From positions 248,001 through 312,000 of the forward strand of contig JAVQMD010000002.1 of assembly GCA_032595675.1 (NCBI GenBank): 64,000 nucleotides of DNA, given 5' to 3'. Below are positions 35,425 to 44,258 of this stretch, piece after piece; positions within the stretch are counted from its first letter, which is position 1; every line of letters starts with the position of its first letter. The notes under the pieces are model-generated. The model was not told where the DNA came from, ran no database searches, and saw only the letters and a list, made by a program, of their open reading frames with translations. The DNA is from Candidatus Electrothrix rattekaaiensis (GTDB lineage Bacteria > Desulfobacterota > Desulfobulbia > Desulfobulbales > Desulfobulbaceae). The position numbers were made by a program, and so were the translations under genes.

Positions 35425-36537
35425 ATGAAACTCAACATCCCGAAAAACATAGCCGACATCATCCCCTATCCCCCAGGCAAACCCCTGGAGGAACTGGAAC
35501 GCGAATACGGCATTAAAGATTCCATTAAGCTGGCCTCCAACGAAAATCCTTGGGGACCGTCCCCCAAGGCCGTGGCAGCGGCTCAGGAAACCCTGAACAA
35601 CCTGCACCGCTACCCGGACGGGTCCAGCTACCATCTCACCCAGGCCCTAGCCGAGTGGACAGGTGCGGCCCCGGAAGAGATCATTCTCGGTAACGGCTCC
35701 AACGAGGTGATTGAATTCCTGGTCAAGGCCTTTGTCCGGTCCGGCGACGAGGTGATCACCAGCCATCCCTCCTTTCTCATGTACCAGAAATTTGTGCAGG
35801 TACGGGGCGGCACCAACGTGGTTATCCCGCTCAAGGAGATGAACCATGATCTGGAGGCCATTGCCGCAGCCGTGACCGAGCGCACCAAGCTCATTTTTCT
35901 GGACAATCCCAACAATCCCTGCGCCACCCTGGTCGGCAAGGAGGACTTTGCTGTCTTCCTCCGCAAGCTGCCCGAAGACGTGGTTGTGGTGCTGGATGAA
36001 GCCTATATCGACTTTGTCGAGCCAGAACAACGGATTGATGTCCTCTCCCTGATCCGGGAACCGGAGGGCATCCCAGCAGTGGTGGCCCTGCGCACCTTTT
36101 CCAAGGCCTTTGGTCTTTCCGGCCTGCGGGCGGGTTTCGGCATCATGCACAGAGAGATCGCCTCTCTGCTCCATCGGGTCCGCCAGCCCTTTAACATCAA
36201 CCTGCCTGCCCAGGCAGGGGCCTTGGCCGCCCTGAGCGACAGCGAGCATTACGAAAAGACCATCAACGGCACCGCAGCGGGCCGAGAGTGGCTTTCGGAA
36301 CAAGTCCGCGCCTTGGGCTGCAAACCCTATCCTTCCTGCACCAATTTCTTTCTCATTGATGTGCAGGGCGATGCCACGACCCTCTACGATGCCATGCTCT
36401 ATAAAGGGGTGATTGTCCGTTCTATGAAGGCCTACGGCTATACCAATTTCATCCGCATCACCATCGGCACGGAGCAGGAGAACCAACGCTTTGTTGCTGC
36501 CTTAGGAGATTGTCTCAAGGAGCTGGCTTATGTCTGA
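35425..36537 (+). CDS. hisC: Histidinol-phosphate aminotransferase
   Basis: The 370-residue type I aminotransferase has LASNENPWGPSPKA at the start, GNGSNEVIEFLVKAF, LDNPNNPCATLV, DEAYIDF, and the PLP lysine in TFSKAFGLSGLRAGF. It converts imidazole-acetol phosphate to histidinol phosphate. No other his gene is nearby; related HisC-type enzymes can also act on aromatic amino acids. It overlaps cmk by eight bases, and the pair is probably coupled. Confidence 0.93.
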   Translation: MKLNIPKNIADIIPYPPGKPLEELEREYGIKDSIKLASNENPWGPSPKAVAAAQETLNNLHRYPDGSSYHLTQALAEWTGAAPEEIILGNGSNEVIEFLVKAFVRSGDEVITSHPSFLMYQKFVQVRGGTNVVIPLKEMNHDLEAIAAAVTERTKLIFLDNPNNPCATLVGKEDFAVFLRKLPEDVVVVLDEAYIDFVEPEQRIDVLSLIREPEGIPAVVALRTFSKAFGLSGLRAGFGIMHREIASLLHRVRQPFNINLPAQAGALAALSDSEHYEKTINGTAAGREWLSEQVRALGCKPYPSCTNFFLIDVQGDATTLYDAMLYKGVIVRSMKAYGYTNFIRITIGTEQENQRFVAALGDCLKELAYV

Positions 36538-37252
36538 ACAGGAACAGCGGAAAACCAACGCCGAGACAGAGAAGCTGCGGGTCGTCACCATTGACGGCCC
36601 CTCCGGGGTGGGCAAATCCACGGTCAGCCGGACAGTGGCGGCAAAGCTGGGTTTTACCTATCTGGACACCGGGGCCATGTACCGGGTTGTGGGCTATGCC
36701 TGCGCCCAAGCTGGTATTGTTGTGGATAATCCCGCCCATCAGGAGAAGCTGAATACGCTGCTGACCGAGCTGGACCTCCGCCTCCTCCCCTCAGAAAAGG
36801 AGGGCGACGAGGTGCGGGTTTTGCTCGGGGATGAAGATGTCAGCGCAGCCATCCGAATGCCGGAGATGAGCATGGCCGCCTCCAAGGTCTCCGCTGTTCC
36901 AGCGGTACGGAAGCGACTGACCGTGATGCAACAGGAGATGGGACAGGCCGGAGGTCTGGTGGCCGATGGACGGGATACCGGCACGGTGGTCTTTCCGCAA
37001 GCGGCCTGGAAATTCTACCTGGATGCCTCCCCGGAGGAACGATGCCGCCGCCGGGTGGCCCAACTGCGCAGACGGGGCCAGGAAGTGGATGAGCAGGAAA
37101 CCCTGGCCCAGATCATTGAACGCGATCGGAATGATCAGGAACGCACCCTTGCCCCGCTGGTCATGGCGGAAGATGCAGTCCTAGTTGATTCCTCCCACCT
37201 CAACGCAGATGAGGTTGTCGCCCGGATGCTTGAGGTTGTTTTATCGGGTTGA
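36530..37252 (+). CDS. cmk: Cytidylate kinase
   Basis: The 240-residue protein has the P-loop IDGPSGVGKSTVSRTVA near residue 20, LDTGAMYRVVG, the NMP-binding insert, DGRDTGTVVFPQAAWKFYLDAS, and the lid RCRRRVAQLRRRG. It phosphorylates CMP and dCMP in the cytoplasm. The N-terminus has a 15-residue charged extension before the first strand. It overlaps hisC. Confidence 0.95.
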   Translation: MSEQEQRKTNAETEKLRVVTIDGPSGVGKSTVSRTVAAKLGFTYLDTGAMYRVVGYACAQAGIVVDNPAHQEKLNTLLTELDLRLLPSEKEGDEVRVLLGDEDVSAAIRMPEMSMAASKVSAVPAVRKRLTVMQQEMGQAGGLVADGRDTGTVVFPQAAWKFYLDASPEERCRRRVAQLRRRGQEVDEQETLAQIIERDRNDQERTLAPLVMAEDAVLVDSSHLNADEVVARMLEVVLSG

Positions 37253-37381
37253 ACGACCTGCCCGATTACAGGTTGTGCTGTACTGCCTGACAGGACAAAA
37301 TGAGCCGTTTCTTCTTCCCGGCGTTAAGGTGCCGATCTGTTGACCAGAGACTTTTTCCGACAATTCAGCTCCCGCAAGACC

Positions 37382-38377
37382 ATGTATAAGAATTTCAAAA
37401 AACGACTCTTCCTCGTTCCCGCCCTCCTCCTTTTCCTGCTTTCCTCCTGCGCAACGCCCCCTCCTCTCCAGCCGCCGGACGAAAAAATTCTGCTCTACAC
37501 CATTGAAGATAACGAGATGCTCCTCAGCCGCTTTGCACCGGTTTTCGCCATAGAGGATGCCCAGGAAAGGTATAACAAGATCGGTACACCAAGCGCACAA
37601 CTCGGTCCAGATAACCAGGAGATCATTTCTGTAGATCCCGAGAAGACCACGATCTATGCTAGGCAGGATCAGTTTACAACAGAGAAAGGCAGCTACACCA
37701 ACCTGATCTATCGCATTCATTTTGAGGAAGTGCCGGGCGGCTTTTTTCCTTATCACCTTACGGAGGGCAAAAACGTCGGCCTGCTGTTCATCATCACCCT
37801 CAACAGCCGCAACGAGCCCATACTGTATACCTCGGTCCATACCTGTGGCTGTTATCTCGCCTTTGTCCCGACCTCGTACACGCCCCCGGATATGCTCCCC
37901 AAGGGCTGGCATAAAGAACGGCAGACGGTGTACTCCGAAAGCCTGCCCGGTCTGCTTGCTCACCGGAGTGACTCTCCTGAGCAGGACAAGGTGGTCTTCG
38001 TCATCCGAGGCGGTACCCACCGGGTCAAGGATATCTGGCTGGCAGATGGCGGATTCCTGCCTGACTACAAGAAGATCACAGCTGATCTGCAGCCCTTTGG
38101 TGCCTTGGAAATGCTTCCGCTGGGAGAGCAACGGGCGACTTCCTTCTACGAGACCACCGGACCGAGAAAGGGCTATGTGAAGGGGAGTTATAAGTCGCGG
38201 GAGAGGCTGTACATGAGTTGGTGGGCCTTTGATTGGCGGATTGGTGAGGATAAGAAACTGGGGAAGGATAAAGAGGACGGGGTTACCTTCTATACCAGTC
38301 TGAAACCGTGGGCCAGAGAGGCTTCTGATTTACGGGATTTTGTTACCTTTGCGAGGTATTGGGAATGGGATTTCTAG
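37382..38377 (+). CDS. Unknown lipoprotein
   Basis: The 331-residue protein starts MYKNFKKRLFLVPALLLFLLS then SCATPPP, a clear lipoprotein signal with lipobox LSSC. I do not recognise the mature part; it is rich in aromatic residues, with HTCGCYLAFVP in the middle and WWAFDWRIGEDKKLG near the end. Membrane attachment is well supported; function is not known. The start at 37382 is chosen for the signal peptide; a TTG upstream at 37340 is unlikely. Confidence 0.7.
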   Translation: MYKNFKKRLFLVPALLLFLLSSCATPPPLQPPDEKILLYTIEDNEMLLSRFAPVFAIEDAQERYNKIGTPSAQLGPDNQEIISVDPEKTTIYARQDQFTTEKGSYTNLIYRIHFEEVPGGFFPYHLTEGKNVGLLFIITLNSRNEPILYTSVHTCGCYLAFVPTSYTPPDMLPKGWHKERQTVYSESLPGLLAHRSDSPEQDKVVFVIRGGTHRVKDIWLADGGFLPDYKKITADLQPFGALEMLPLGEQRATSFYETTGPRKGYVKGSYKSRERLYMSWWAFDWRIGEDKKLGKDKEDGVTFYTSLKPWAREASDLRDFVTFARYWEWDF

Positions 38378-38401
38378 GGAAAGATACCTGATAAGGGGAG
38401 T

Positions 38402-38995
38402 ATGACCATGTCGCTATTGAGCAATCTTTTTGGTTGGAAGAAACCCTTGCCTGAGGCAAAGCAGAGGAAAATGGCGGACTCGCTTCTTCAGGAGGCACGA
38501 GCACTTGCAGCGAATAAGCCGAACAAGGCACTTTCCCTGCTCCGGCATAAAAGCAAACCTGCCTATGATGTACTGCGTATCGGAGGGCCGATGCATGACG
38601 AATTCCGCAGTCTGGTCGTGAGGATACGGTCACGGCGGGAGCAATGCCCATTCCTTCCCTCCACTGCGGTGGAAGTGATTTGCTGGGATACTTGGCAGAA
38701 TCCCATGTTCCGCGACATCGCTGATCGTGCCCGAAAAACAGAGGCCGAGGTCTTGTATATGACGCCAGCTCCCAAGCGAAACCCTAGAGACGCGATGGCC
38801 GAGCTTGAGGCTTTGCAGATGCTGTACGATCCAGAGGTGGGCGTGATGACCATTGGTGAAGAAGGGGTGTTCCTGCGCTGTTCTTTGATCTTGACAGCGG
38901 CAGGTAACCTGCCGGATGATGCTGAGGAAATCATTCAGGATATGTTGGATCAGGCCAAGGTTCAGGGGCTGAAGGTTGGGTGGGTTACGGTGTGA
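38402..38995 (+). CDS. Hypothetical protein whose 3' end is duplicated downstream
   Basis: The 197-residue protein (MSLLSNLFGWKKPLPEAKQR...) shows no motif I can name. It has a helical N-terminal third (Ala/Leu-rich), a Cys/Trp pair (VICWDTWQNP), and a C-terminal alpha-beta part. An ATG at 38408 is an alternative start after AAGGGG. The last 37 coding bases and about 70 bases past the stop are repeated at 40601-40700, so the ATPase gene lies between two copies of this gene end. Confidence 0.6.
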   Translation: MTMSLLSNLFGWKKPLPEAKQRKMADSLLQEARALAANKPNKALSLLRHKSKPAYDVLRIGGPMHDEFRSLVVRIRSRREQCPFLPSTAVEVICWDTWQNPMFRDIADRARKTEAEVLYMTPAPKRNPRDAMAELEALQMLYDPEVGVMTIGEEGVFLRCSLILTAAGNLPDDAEEIIQDMLDQAKVQGLKVGWVTV

Positions 38996-39066
38996 GTACA
39001 AGATGGCTTTTGGTAGAAATCCTCTTTGTCTGCACTCAGGCCAGTTGTGGCCGGATTCCAGATTAT
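38959..39066. repeat. Duplicated gene end, left copy
   Basis: GGTTCAGGGGCTGAAGGTTG and the next 18 bases (38959-38996) are identical to 40601-40638. Similarity continues through CTTTTGGTAGAAAT and CAGGCC-GTTGTGGCCGGAT. The left copy holds the stop codon of the upstream hypothetical gene. Confidence 0.9.
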
Positions 39067-39099
39067 CCACACTACTGACCCGCAAACAAGATCAATCCG

Positions 39100-39127
39100 T
39101 TGACTTTAACTGTAATTACATTATACT
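39100..39127 (+). promoter_or_regulatory. Promoter of the DUF4143 ATPase gene
   Basis: TTGACT (39100-39105), 16 bases, TATACT (39122-39127). The spacer includes TGTAATTACA, a ten-base palindrome close to the mazEF operator half-sites. Confidence 0.55.
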
Positions 39128-39158
39128 AAGATCAAGATAATGACCTTAGGTGAAAAAT

Positions 39159-40595
39159 ATGAAAAAAGTCTCAGAAAAACAAGTAATTAAACGTATCAAA
39201 ATTGAAAACCCTTGGTGGGAAACACAGAAAATACCAACGGCCTATCTTGCGTTTAAGCCTCGATCTTACCTTGAGCTTTTCTACCCTTTAGTTCAGACCA
39301 AAAAAATTCAACGAGCAACGGTCTTGATGGGGCCGAGACGAGTTGGCAAGACAGTAATACTCCACCATACTATACAGAACCTCATTGACAGTGGTTATGA
39401 CCCCAACAAAATAGGATATTTCTCTGTAGATCACCCCATTTACAATGGATTAGGCCTAGAGGAATTACTTGAACTTTTTTCTGCGGCTACTGAAACCAAT
39501 TATCACGAGGATGAGTGCTACATCTTTTTTGATGAAATACAATATCTCAAAAATTGGGAAAATCATCTTAAACTTCTTGTAGACCGTCAGCCAAACTTAA
39601 AATGTACCGTGTCTGGATCAGCTGCGGCAGCATTGAAATTAAAAAGCTCAGAATCTGGAGCAGGAAGATTTACAGATTTCCTGTTGCCGCCATTAACATT
39701 TCACGAATATCTTGAGCTTTTAGATAAAAATAATCTGGTTATACCACCAAGCGAAGCGAATGGTTTTTTCAAACCACGCAATATAGAAAAATTAAACGAA
39801 AGTTTTATTCACTATCTTAACTATGGAGGATACCCTGAAGTTATTTTCTCCGACATAATCCAATCAGACCCAGGTCGTTTTATCAAAAGTGATATTATCG
39901 ACAAAGTTCTTCTGAGGGATTTGCCGGGTCTGTATGGTATTCAAGATATACAGGAACTCAACTACCTTTTTACAACACTAGCTTTTAACTCATCAAACGA
40001 AGTGTCCTTGGAAGAACTATCCAAAGGATCAGGTGTCGCTAAAAATACGATAAAAAAATATATTGAGTACTTAGAAGCTGCTTTTCTTATTAGAACAGTT
40101 CATAGAATAGACAGAACAGCTAAGCGCTTTAAACGTGCCAATTTCTTTAAGGTTTATTTGACGAATCCGTCTATTCGAAGTGCCTTATTTTCTCCTGTTG
40201 CTCATTCTGATGAGGCTATAGGGGCTCTCTCGGAAACGGCTATATATTCTCAATGGTTTCATTCCGACACCTTACTCCATTATGCTCGATGGAAAAACGG
40301 AGAGGTTGACATCGTTCACTTGAACAAACAATTAAAGGTCTCATGGGCTATTGAGGTTAAATGGACGGATAGATTTTTCACCAGACCTCATGAACTGAAG
40401 AGTCTTATTCAATTTTGCCACTCAAATAATGTTACAGGGGCTGCTGTAACGACTATGACAAAATCAGGAAAAGTAACCGTTGAGAATGTTAATTTTGATT
40501 TCATCCCCACAAGTTTATATTGTTATACGGTCGGTTACAATATTGTGAAAGGTAAACAAAACATAAGAGAGGGACTAACCAGCGGAGCAACCTGA
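39159..40595 (+). CDS. AAA ATPase with DUF4143 C-terminal domain
   Basis: The 478-residue protein has Walker A GPRRVGKT at 58-65, Walker B CYIFFDEIQYL at 120-130, a sensor region (KCTVSGSAAAALK) and a DUF4143-type C-terminus with LLRDLPGLYGI, a winged-helix region and EVDIVHLNKQLKVSWAIEVKW (nuclease-like strand pair). Proteins of this class are widespread in bacteria and archaea with no settled function. The ATG at 39159 follows AGGTGA; a GTG at 39150 is possible. Composition is AT-rich next to neighbours and it sits between direct repeats, so it looks inserted. Confidence 0.85.
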   Translation: MKKVSEKQVIKRIKIENPWWETQKIPTAYLAFKPRSYLELFYPLVQTKKIQRATVLMGPRRVGKTVILHHTIQNLIDSGYDPNKIGYFSVDHPIYNGLGLEELLELFSAATETNYHEDECYIFFDEIQYLKNWENHLKLLVDRQPNLKCTVSGSAAAALKLKSSESGAGRFTDFLLPPLTFHEYLELLDKNNLVIPPSEANGFFKPRNIEKLNESFIHYLNYGGYPEVIFSDIIQSDPGRFIKSDIIDKVLLRDLPGLYGIQDIQELNYLFTTLAFNSSNEVSLEELSKGSGVAKNTIKKYIEYLEAAFLIRTVHRIDRTAKRFKRANFFKVYLTNPSIRSALFSPVAHSDEAIGALSETAIYSQWFHSDTLLHYARWKNGEVDIVHLNKQLKVSWAIEVKWTDRFFTRPHELKSLIQFCHSNNVTGAAVTTMTKSGKVTVENVNFDFIPTSLYCYTVGYNIVKGKQNIREGLTSGAT

Positions 40596-40600
40596 CCGCA

Positions 40601-40700
40601 GGTTCAGGGGCTGAAGGTTGGGTGGGTTACGGTGTGAGCCTAAGGTAGCTTTTGGTAGAAATATTATCTGTCATCAGGCCGGTTGTGGCCGGATATCAGG
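40601..40700. repeat. Duplicated gene end, right copy
   Basis: Second copy of 38959-39066, starting five bases after the ATPase stop. The first 38 bases are identical, the rest diverged by about one base in five. Confidence 0.9.
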
Positions 40701-40827
40701 TGGTTTCGGCTTGCTTTTCCTTGGGGTGGTGGTAATGTCTTGTTGTCGCGAAAAAATGAGAATTTGATAACCGAGAAAACAACTCCAGCTATAGGGTGAT
40801 ATCCTATATTGTTTCTAGATCAGTAGC

Positions 40828-40852
40828 TCCGCTTGAGTGAAACGAAAGCGGA
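40828..40852. repeat. Short hairpin repeat, copy 1
   Basis: TCCGCTTGAGTGAAACGAAA then GCGGA. The loop GAGTGAAACGA is shared with the copies at 40893-40919 (inverted) and 44168-44194, while the arms have changed together. Confidence 0.65.
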
Positions 40853-40892
40853 CAGCTTTTACACCTCGGATTAGGGAGAACCGGAACCATTT

Positions 40893-40919
40893 GTCTGATT
40901 TCGTTGCACTCAATCAGAC
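40893..40919. repeat. Short hairpin repeat, copy 2
   Basis: GTCTGATTTCGTTGCACTCA then ATCAGAC, the inverted form of 44168-44194. Confidence 0.7.
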
Positions 40920-41008
40920 CTACGCAACTAGCTCTGCATCCTGCGGGATAATGGAAACCTTTTTTTATGAGATGTCCGGTCTGAGCAAGGGGGTTATATA
41001 AGGTAGCT

Positions 41009-41869
41009 ATGTTTTCACAAATTGTCGGCATTTGCGTTGTAATCACGTTTTTTTCTTTTTTATCCCCCGAGCAGCCACTTTCGCTGACTAAAGAGGATGC
41101 CACAGCCCAATGGAATGCCGTAAAAGGAACACAGAAAGAGTCCGCTTTTATAATCGATTTTATTCTGAAAATAAATATGCCGGGCTCCTTTCCTCATATT
41201 TTAAAGGAAAGGTTTTACGATATTGCTACCCCTGAGGATGCTAAATACTTATTGGACAAGTTAGTTAATCCAAGGTTCAGGGAAAAAACTACTGCAATTA
41301 CTTTATTGAAAGGGTTGAATGGTGTTGGATTTACAGTTTTATTTAAAGAATATCTCTATATCACTTCCAGTGATAGAGTGCAAAGGAAGTTATATAATCT
41401 TATCTTGTATCAAGATTCACTAGTAGCATTCCACATCGCTGTAACCTATTTGAACTATTTGCTGGCAAATGGAAAAGAAGACAGGGTGTTTTTCCATTTA
41501 TCAGGTATGAGTGTATTTAAGAATCCAGATATTAGGCAAACAATTATTGCAGGCGTATCTTCAACGTCGGTTGTTACTAGGGCTGCAAGCTATGTGGCAT
41601 CAAGAAACTATCCAGATGAGGAGGTATTAGAGATAATCGACCATGCCTTAGCGACAGATACAGCACGTATTCTCGGAGAAGAAAACAGCCCTTACTATTT
41701 GGGACGTAGAGCAGGAACTGCTGGTCAACAAGATACCCTCATAGTACATTTCCTTAAAATTGCTAAAAAAGAAATCACCAGAACGAAAAAAAATCTTCAT
41801 AGTAAGAACTCTGCAGAGGGTATGAGGAGGAAAGGCAACACCGCTCCACCAAGTCCTCTGTCCCACTAA
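41009..41869 (+). CDS. Hypothetical exported helical-repeat protein
   Basis: The 286-residue protein begins with a hydrophobic segment (IVGICVVITFFSFL) that may be a signal or anchor. The rest is helical, with HEAT-like pairs such as TVLFKEYLYITSSDRVQRKLYNLIL and QTIIAGVSSTSVVTRAASYVASRNYPDEEVLEIIDHAL. I do not recognise a family. The tail is basic and low in structure (RTKKNLHSKNS). AAGG lies just before the ATG. Confidence 0.6.
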   Translation: MFSQIVGICVVITFFSFLSPEQPLSLTKEDATAQWNAVKGTQKESAFIIDFILKINMPGSFPHILKERFYDIATPEDAKYLLDKLVNPRFREKTTAITLLKGLNGVGFTVLFKEYLYITSSDRVQRKLYNLILYQDSLVAFHIAVTYLNYLLANGKEDRVFFHLSGMSVFKNPDIRQTIIAGVSSTSVVTRAASYVASRNYPDEEVLEIIDHALATDTARILGEENSPYYLGRRAGTAGQQDTLIVHFLKIAKKEITRTKKNLHSKNSAEGMRRKGNTAPPSPLSH

Positions 41870-41927
41870 GAACTTGGAGTTCTCCTTGCGTCCTATTAGT
41901 TCCTTTCCCGAATATTACGGTAAATAA

Positions 41928-42779
41928 ATGACACAAATCGATCAATTTGAAAGTGTATTTCGGGCAGCGGCACACGATGCTTTTGAGTACGATGTCGTCG
42001 CATTTAAACGTATATTATTTGTTACCGATGGCAATGCCGAACAAAGCAAGGCCTTTGTACAGCAGACGCTTGACTATGCAACCAATTTAAAAGAATCAGA
42101 AATCGAACTGGTGCATGGTGAAGAATTTCAAACCACCAGTGAGTTGCTGGAAAAAGTTACCGCCTATCGCCCAGACCTGATCTGCACCTATCGGAATCTG
42201 CACAGCAAAGCATGGAAATTTCAGCACAGCTTGGGGGAGCACCTGGATGTGCTCCTCCAACGGACTGATGCGCCAGTCCTGGTCATGCCGCATCCGGAAG
42301 CCGGATTTGCCAATCTTGATGCGCTCCGGGAGACAAAAACGGTCATGGTGATGACCGGTCAGCTGGCAAACAATCACGCATTGGTGAATCATGCCGTCAG
42401 CTTTGTCGCACCGGGCGGTGAACTCTACCTGACCCATATCGAAAATAAGGCTGTCTTTGAACGGTATATCAATGCCATCTCAAAGATCCCCTCTATTGAT
42501 ACCGATGATGCGCGAAAACATATAGCGCACCAGCTGCTCCAAGACCCCATCAATTACATCACCTCCTGTCAGGAGGTCCTTGAGGAAAAGGGACTGTCCC
42601 TCAAGGTCCATCCTCTGGTCAGCTTCGGTCATCACCTGACCGAATACCGGCAGGCTGTGGAATCGCATGCAGTCAACCTGCTGGTCATGAATACCAAAGA
42701 CAATGAGCAGCTGGCCATGCACGGTCTGGCTTATCCCCTGGCGGTTGAATTACGCCAACTCCCTCTGCTGATGCTGTAA
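41928..42779 (+). CDS. Universal stress protein-like, tandem domains
   Basis: The 283-residue protein has two alpha-beta segments of USP type: FKRILFVTDGNAEQSKAFVQQTLDYA...LLQRTDAPVLVMPHP and VMVMTGQLANNHALVNHAVSF...AVNLLVMNTKDNEQLAMHGLAYPLAVELRQLPLLML. The ATP-binding glycines typical of the family are not clear. It ends two bases before the ion permease gene, so it is probably a regulatory partner of that transporter. Confidence 0.75.
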   Translation: MTQIDQFESVFRAAAHDAFEYDVVAFKRILFVTDGNAEQSKAFVQQTLDYATNLKESEIELVHGEEFQTTSELLEKVTAYRPDLICTYRNLHSKAWKFQHSLGEHLDVLLQRTDAPVLVMPHPEAGFANLDALRETKTVMVMTGQLANNHALVNHAVSFVAPGGELYLTHIENKAVFERYINAISKIPSIDTDDARKHIAHQLLQDPINYITSCQEVLEEKGLSLKVHPLVSFGHHLTEYRQAVESHAVNLLVMNTKDNEQLAMHGLAYPLAVELRQLPLLML

Positions 42780-42781
42780 TC

Positions 42782-44158
42782 ATGGAACATGCCGTTACCC
42801 ATGCCTCGCATGGCACCACCATTTTTTTTACCGGTGTTCTTATCCTGCTGATTGCCTCCTTGGCACTAGAAGAAAAGTTACACGCAAAGAAATCCCTGAT
42901 TGTCGGTTTATTTGCCGCAGTCCTGTTGTTTCTGGACGGGGCACTGGGCCTGCTGCCCTTTGGCCCCATCACCCTGCCCAATGGTCATACCCTCAATATG
43001 CCGGTGTATATTGAAGCCATCGACTGGGGGGTGATCGCCATCATTATCGGCTCAAGTATCTTTGTCGATGTTACCTCCCGCTCCGGTCTGTTTACCTGGA
43101 TAGCCATTAAACTGACCAAGCTGTCCTGCGGTGATCCGCTGAAACTGCTGTGGTACTACGGTCTCATGACGGTGGTGTTCTCTGCCGTACTGAACAACGT
43201 GACCGCCATGATTATTATCGGCTCCTTATCAGCGGTATCCTTAAAGAGATTGCAGCGGGAAGAGCAGTTGCTGGGTTTTCTGCTGATCGAGGGCTTGCTC
43301 ACCAATATCGGCGGCTTGCTGACTCTGATCAGTTCTGTGCCAAATATTATTATTGGGACCACCGCCGGTATCAGTTTTATGACCTTCTTCCTCAAGGCCA
43401 GTCCTTACGTGGTGGTGGCTACTGCTGCGACCATCTGGTTGGGTGCCCGTCTCTTCAAAATCAACAGATTGAGTGATGCCGAGGAAATCGCCGCTGCCAA
43501 GCAGCATGTTGCTGGCTTTGATGAAAACGACGGTATCGAGAGCCAAGGATTCTTTTGGTTCGGTGCTGTTATGCTGGGTGCCTTTATTTTGGTGATCGCC
43601 ACCACCTCCATTCTGCCGGTGGTCAGCAGCTTGGGTATGGGCTACGTGGCCCTGACCTTTGCCCTTATTATGCTGATTCGTTACAAGCATGAAGTGGAGC
43701 AATTTTATAAAGCTGTGGACTGGGATCTGATCGGCTTTTTCATGGCCTTATTTGTTGTTATCCATATGCTGGAATACGCTGGCGTGCTGGACCTGATAGG
43801 GCAGGGGATTACCCGGATCATCGGTGAAGATGGCAATCGTTTTGGTGTCGGTGCCCTGCTTGTTTCTGCCGCAGGATTCAGCAGTGTCACGGATAATATT
43901 CCTCTGGCCGCCATGCTCGGCAAAATCCTCGCTGCCCAGGGAACCGCAGGTGACTCATCGCTCTGGTGGTCGGTGATCTTCGGTGCCAACCTCGGCGGCA
44001 ACCTAACCCCCATCGGCAGTGCATCCACCTTGGTCGCTGTCACCATTATTCATAAACATAAGCTCAAACTGTCCTTTGGCGGGTTTGTTGGCAAGGCCTT
44101 ACCCTTTGCGGCAATGCATATCGTCCTTGCGACTATATATGTGCTGGTATTTTTGTGA
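42782..44158 (+). CDS. SLC13/ArsB-type ion permease (NhaD or CitM-like)
   Basis: The 458-residue protein has about eleven hydrophobic segments. It has ion-transporter-superfamily motifs: WGVIAIIIGSSIFVDVTSRSG, NNVTAMIIIGSL (the first NxxT hairpin), LLTLISSVPNIIIGT, and the second-half AAGFSSVTDNIPLAAMLG then GANLGGNLTPIGSAST. The last motif, with two re-entrant loops, resembles sodium/proton antiporters and anion transporters. It moves ions across the inner membrane; the substrate is not set by sequence. Confidence 0.85.
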   Translation: MEHAVTHASHGTTIFFTGVLILLIASLALEEKLHAKKSLIVGLFAAVLLFLDGALGLLPFGPITLPNGHTLNMPVYIEAIDWGVIAIIIGSSIFVDVTSRSGLFTWIAIKLTKLSCGDPLKLLWYYGLMTVVFSAVLNNVTAMIIIGSLSAVSLKRLQREEQLLGFLLIEGLLTNIGGLLTLISSVPNIIIGTTAGISFMTFFLKASPYVVVATAATIWLGARLFKINRLSDAEEIAAAKQHVAGFDENDGIESQGFFWFGAVMLGAFILVIATTSILPVVSSLGMGYVALTFALIMLIRYKHEVEQFYKAVDWDLIGFFMALFVVIHMLEYAGVLDLIGQGITRIIGEDGNRFGVGALLVSAAGFSSVTDNIPLAAMLGKILAAQGTAGDSSLWWSVIFGANLGGNLTPIGSASTLVAVTIIHKHKLKLSFGGFVGKALPFAAMHIVLATIYVLVFL

Positions 44159-44167
44159 AATGGGTAG

Positions 44168-44194
44168 GTCCGATTGAGTGAAGCGAAATCAGAC
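44168..44194. repeat. Short hairpin repeat, copy 3
   Basis: GTCCGATTGAGTGAAGCGAA then ATCAGAC, directly after the permease stop. It is an inverted near-copy of 40893-40919 and may double as a transcript end. Confidence 0.7.
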
Positions 44195-44258
44195 AATCTG
44201 AGCAATGCTCATTGGCTAAGAATATCGGAAGAGGCAGGATCAAACAAGGTCAACGCAA

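Larger units (their letters stand above)
40701..41008. other. Spacer with two short hairpins
   Basis: No gene is seen. Hairpins of one family are at 40828-40852 (TCCGCTT...AAAGCGGA) and 40893-40919 (GTCTGATT...AATCAGAC), with a common GAGTGNAACGA-type loop; a third is at 44168-44194. Confidence 0.6.
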
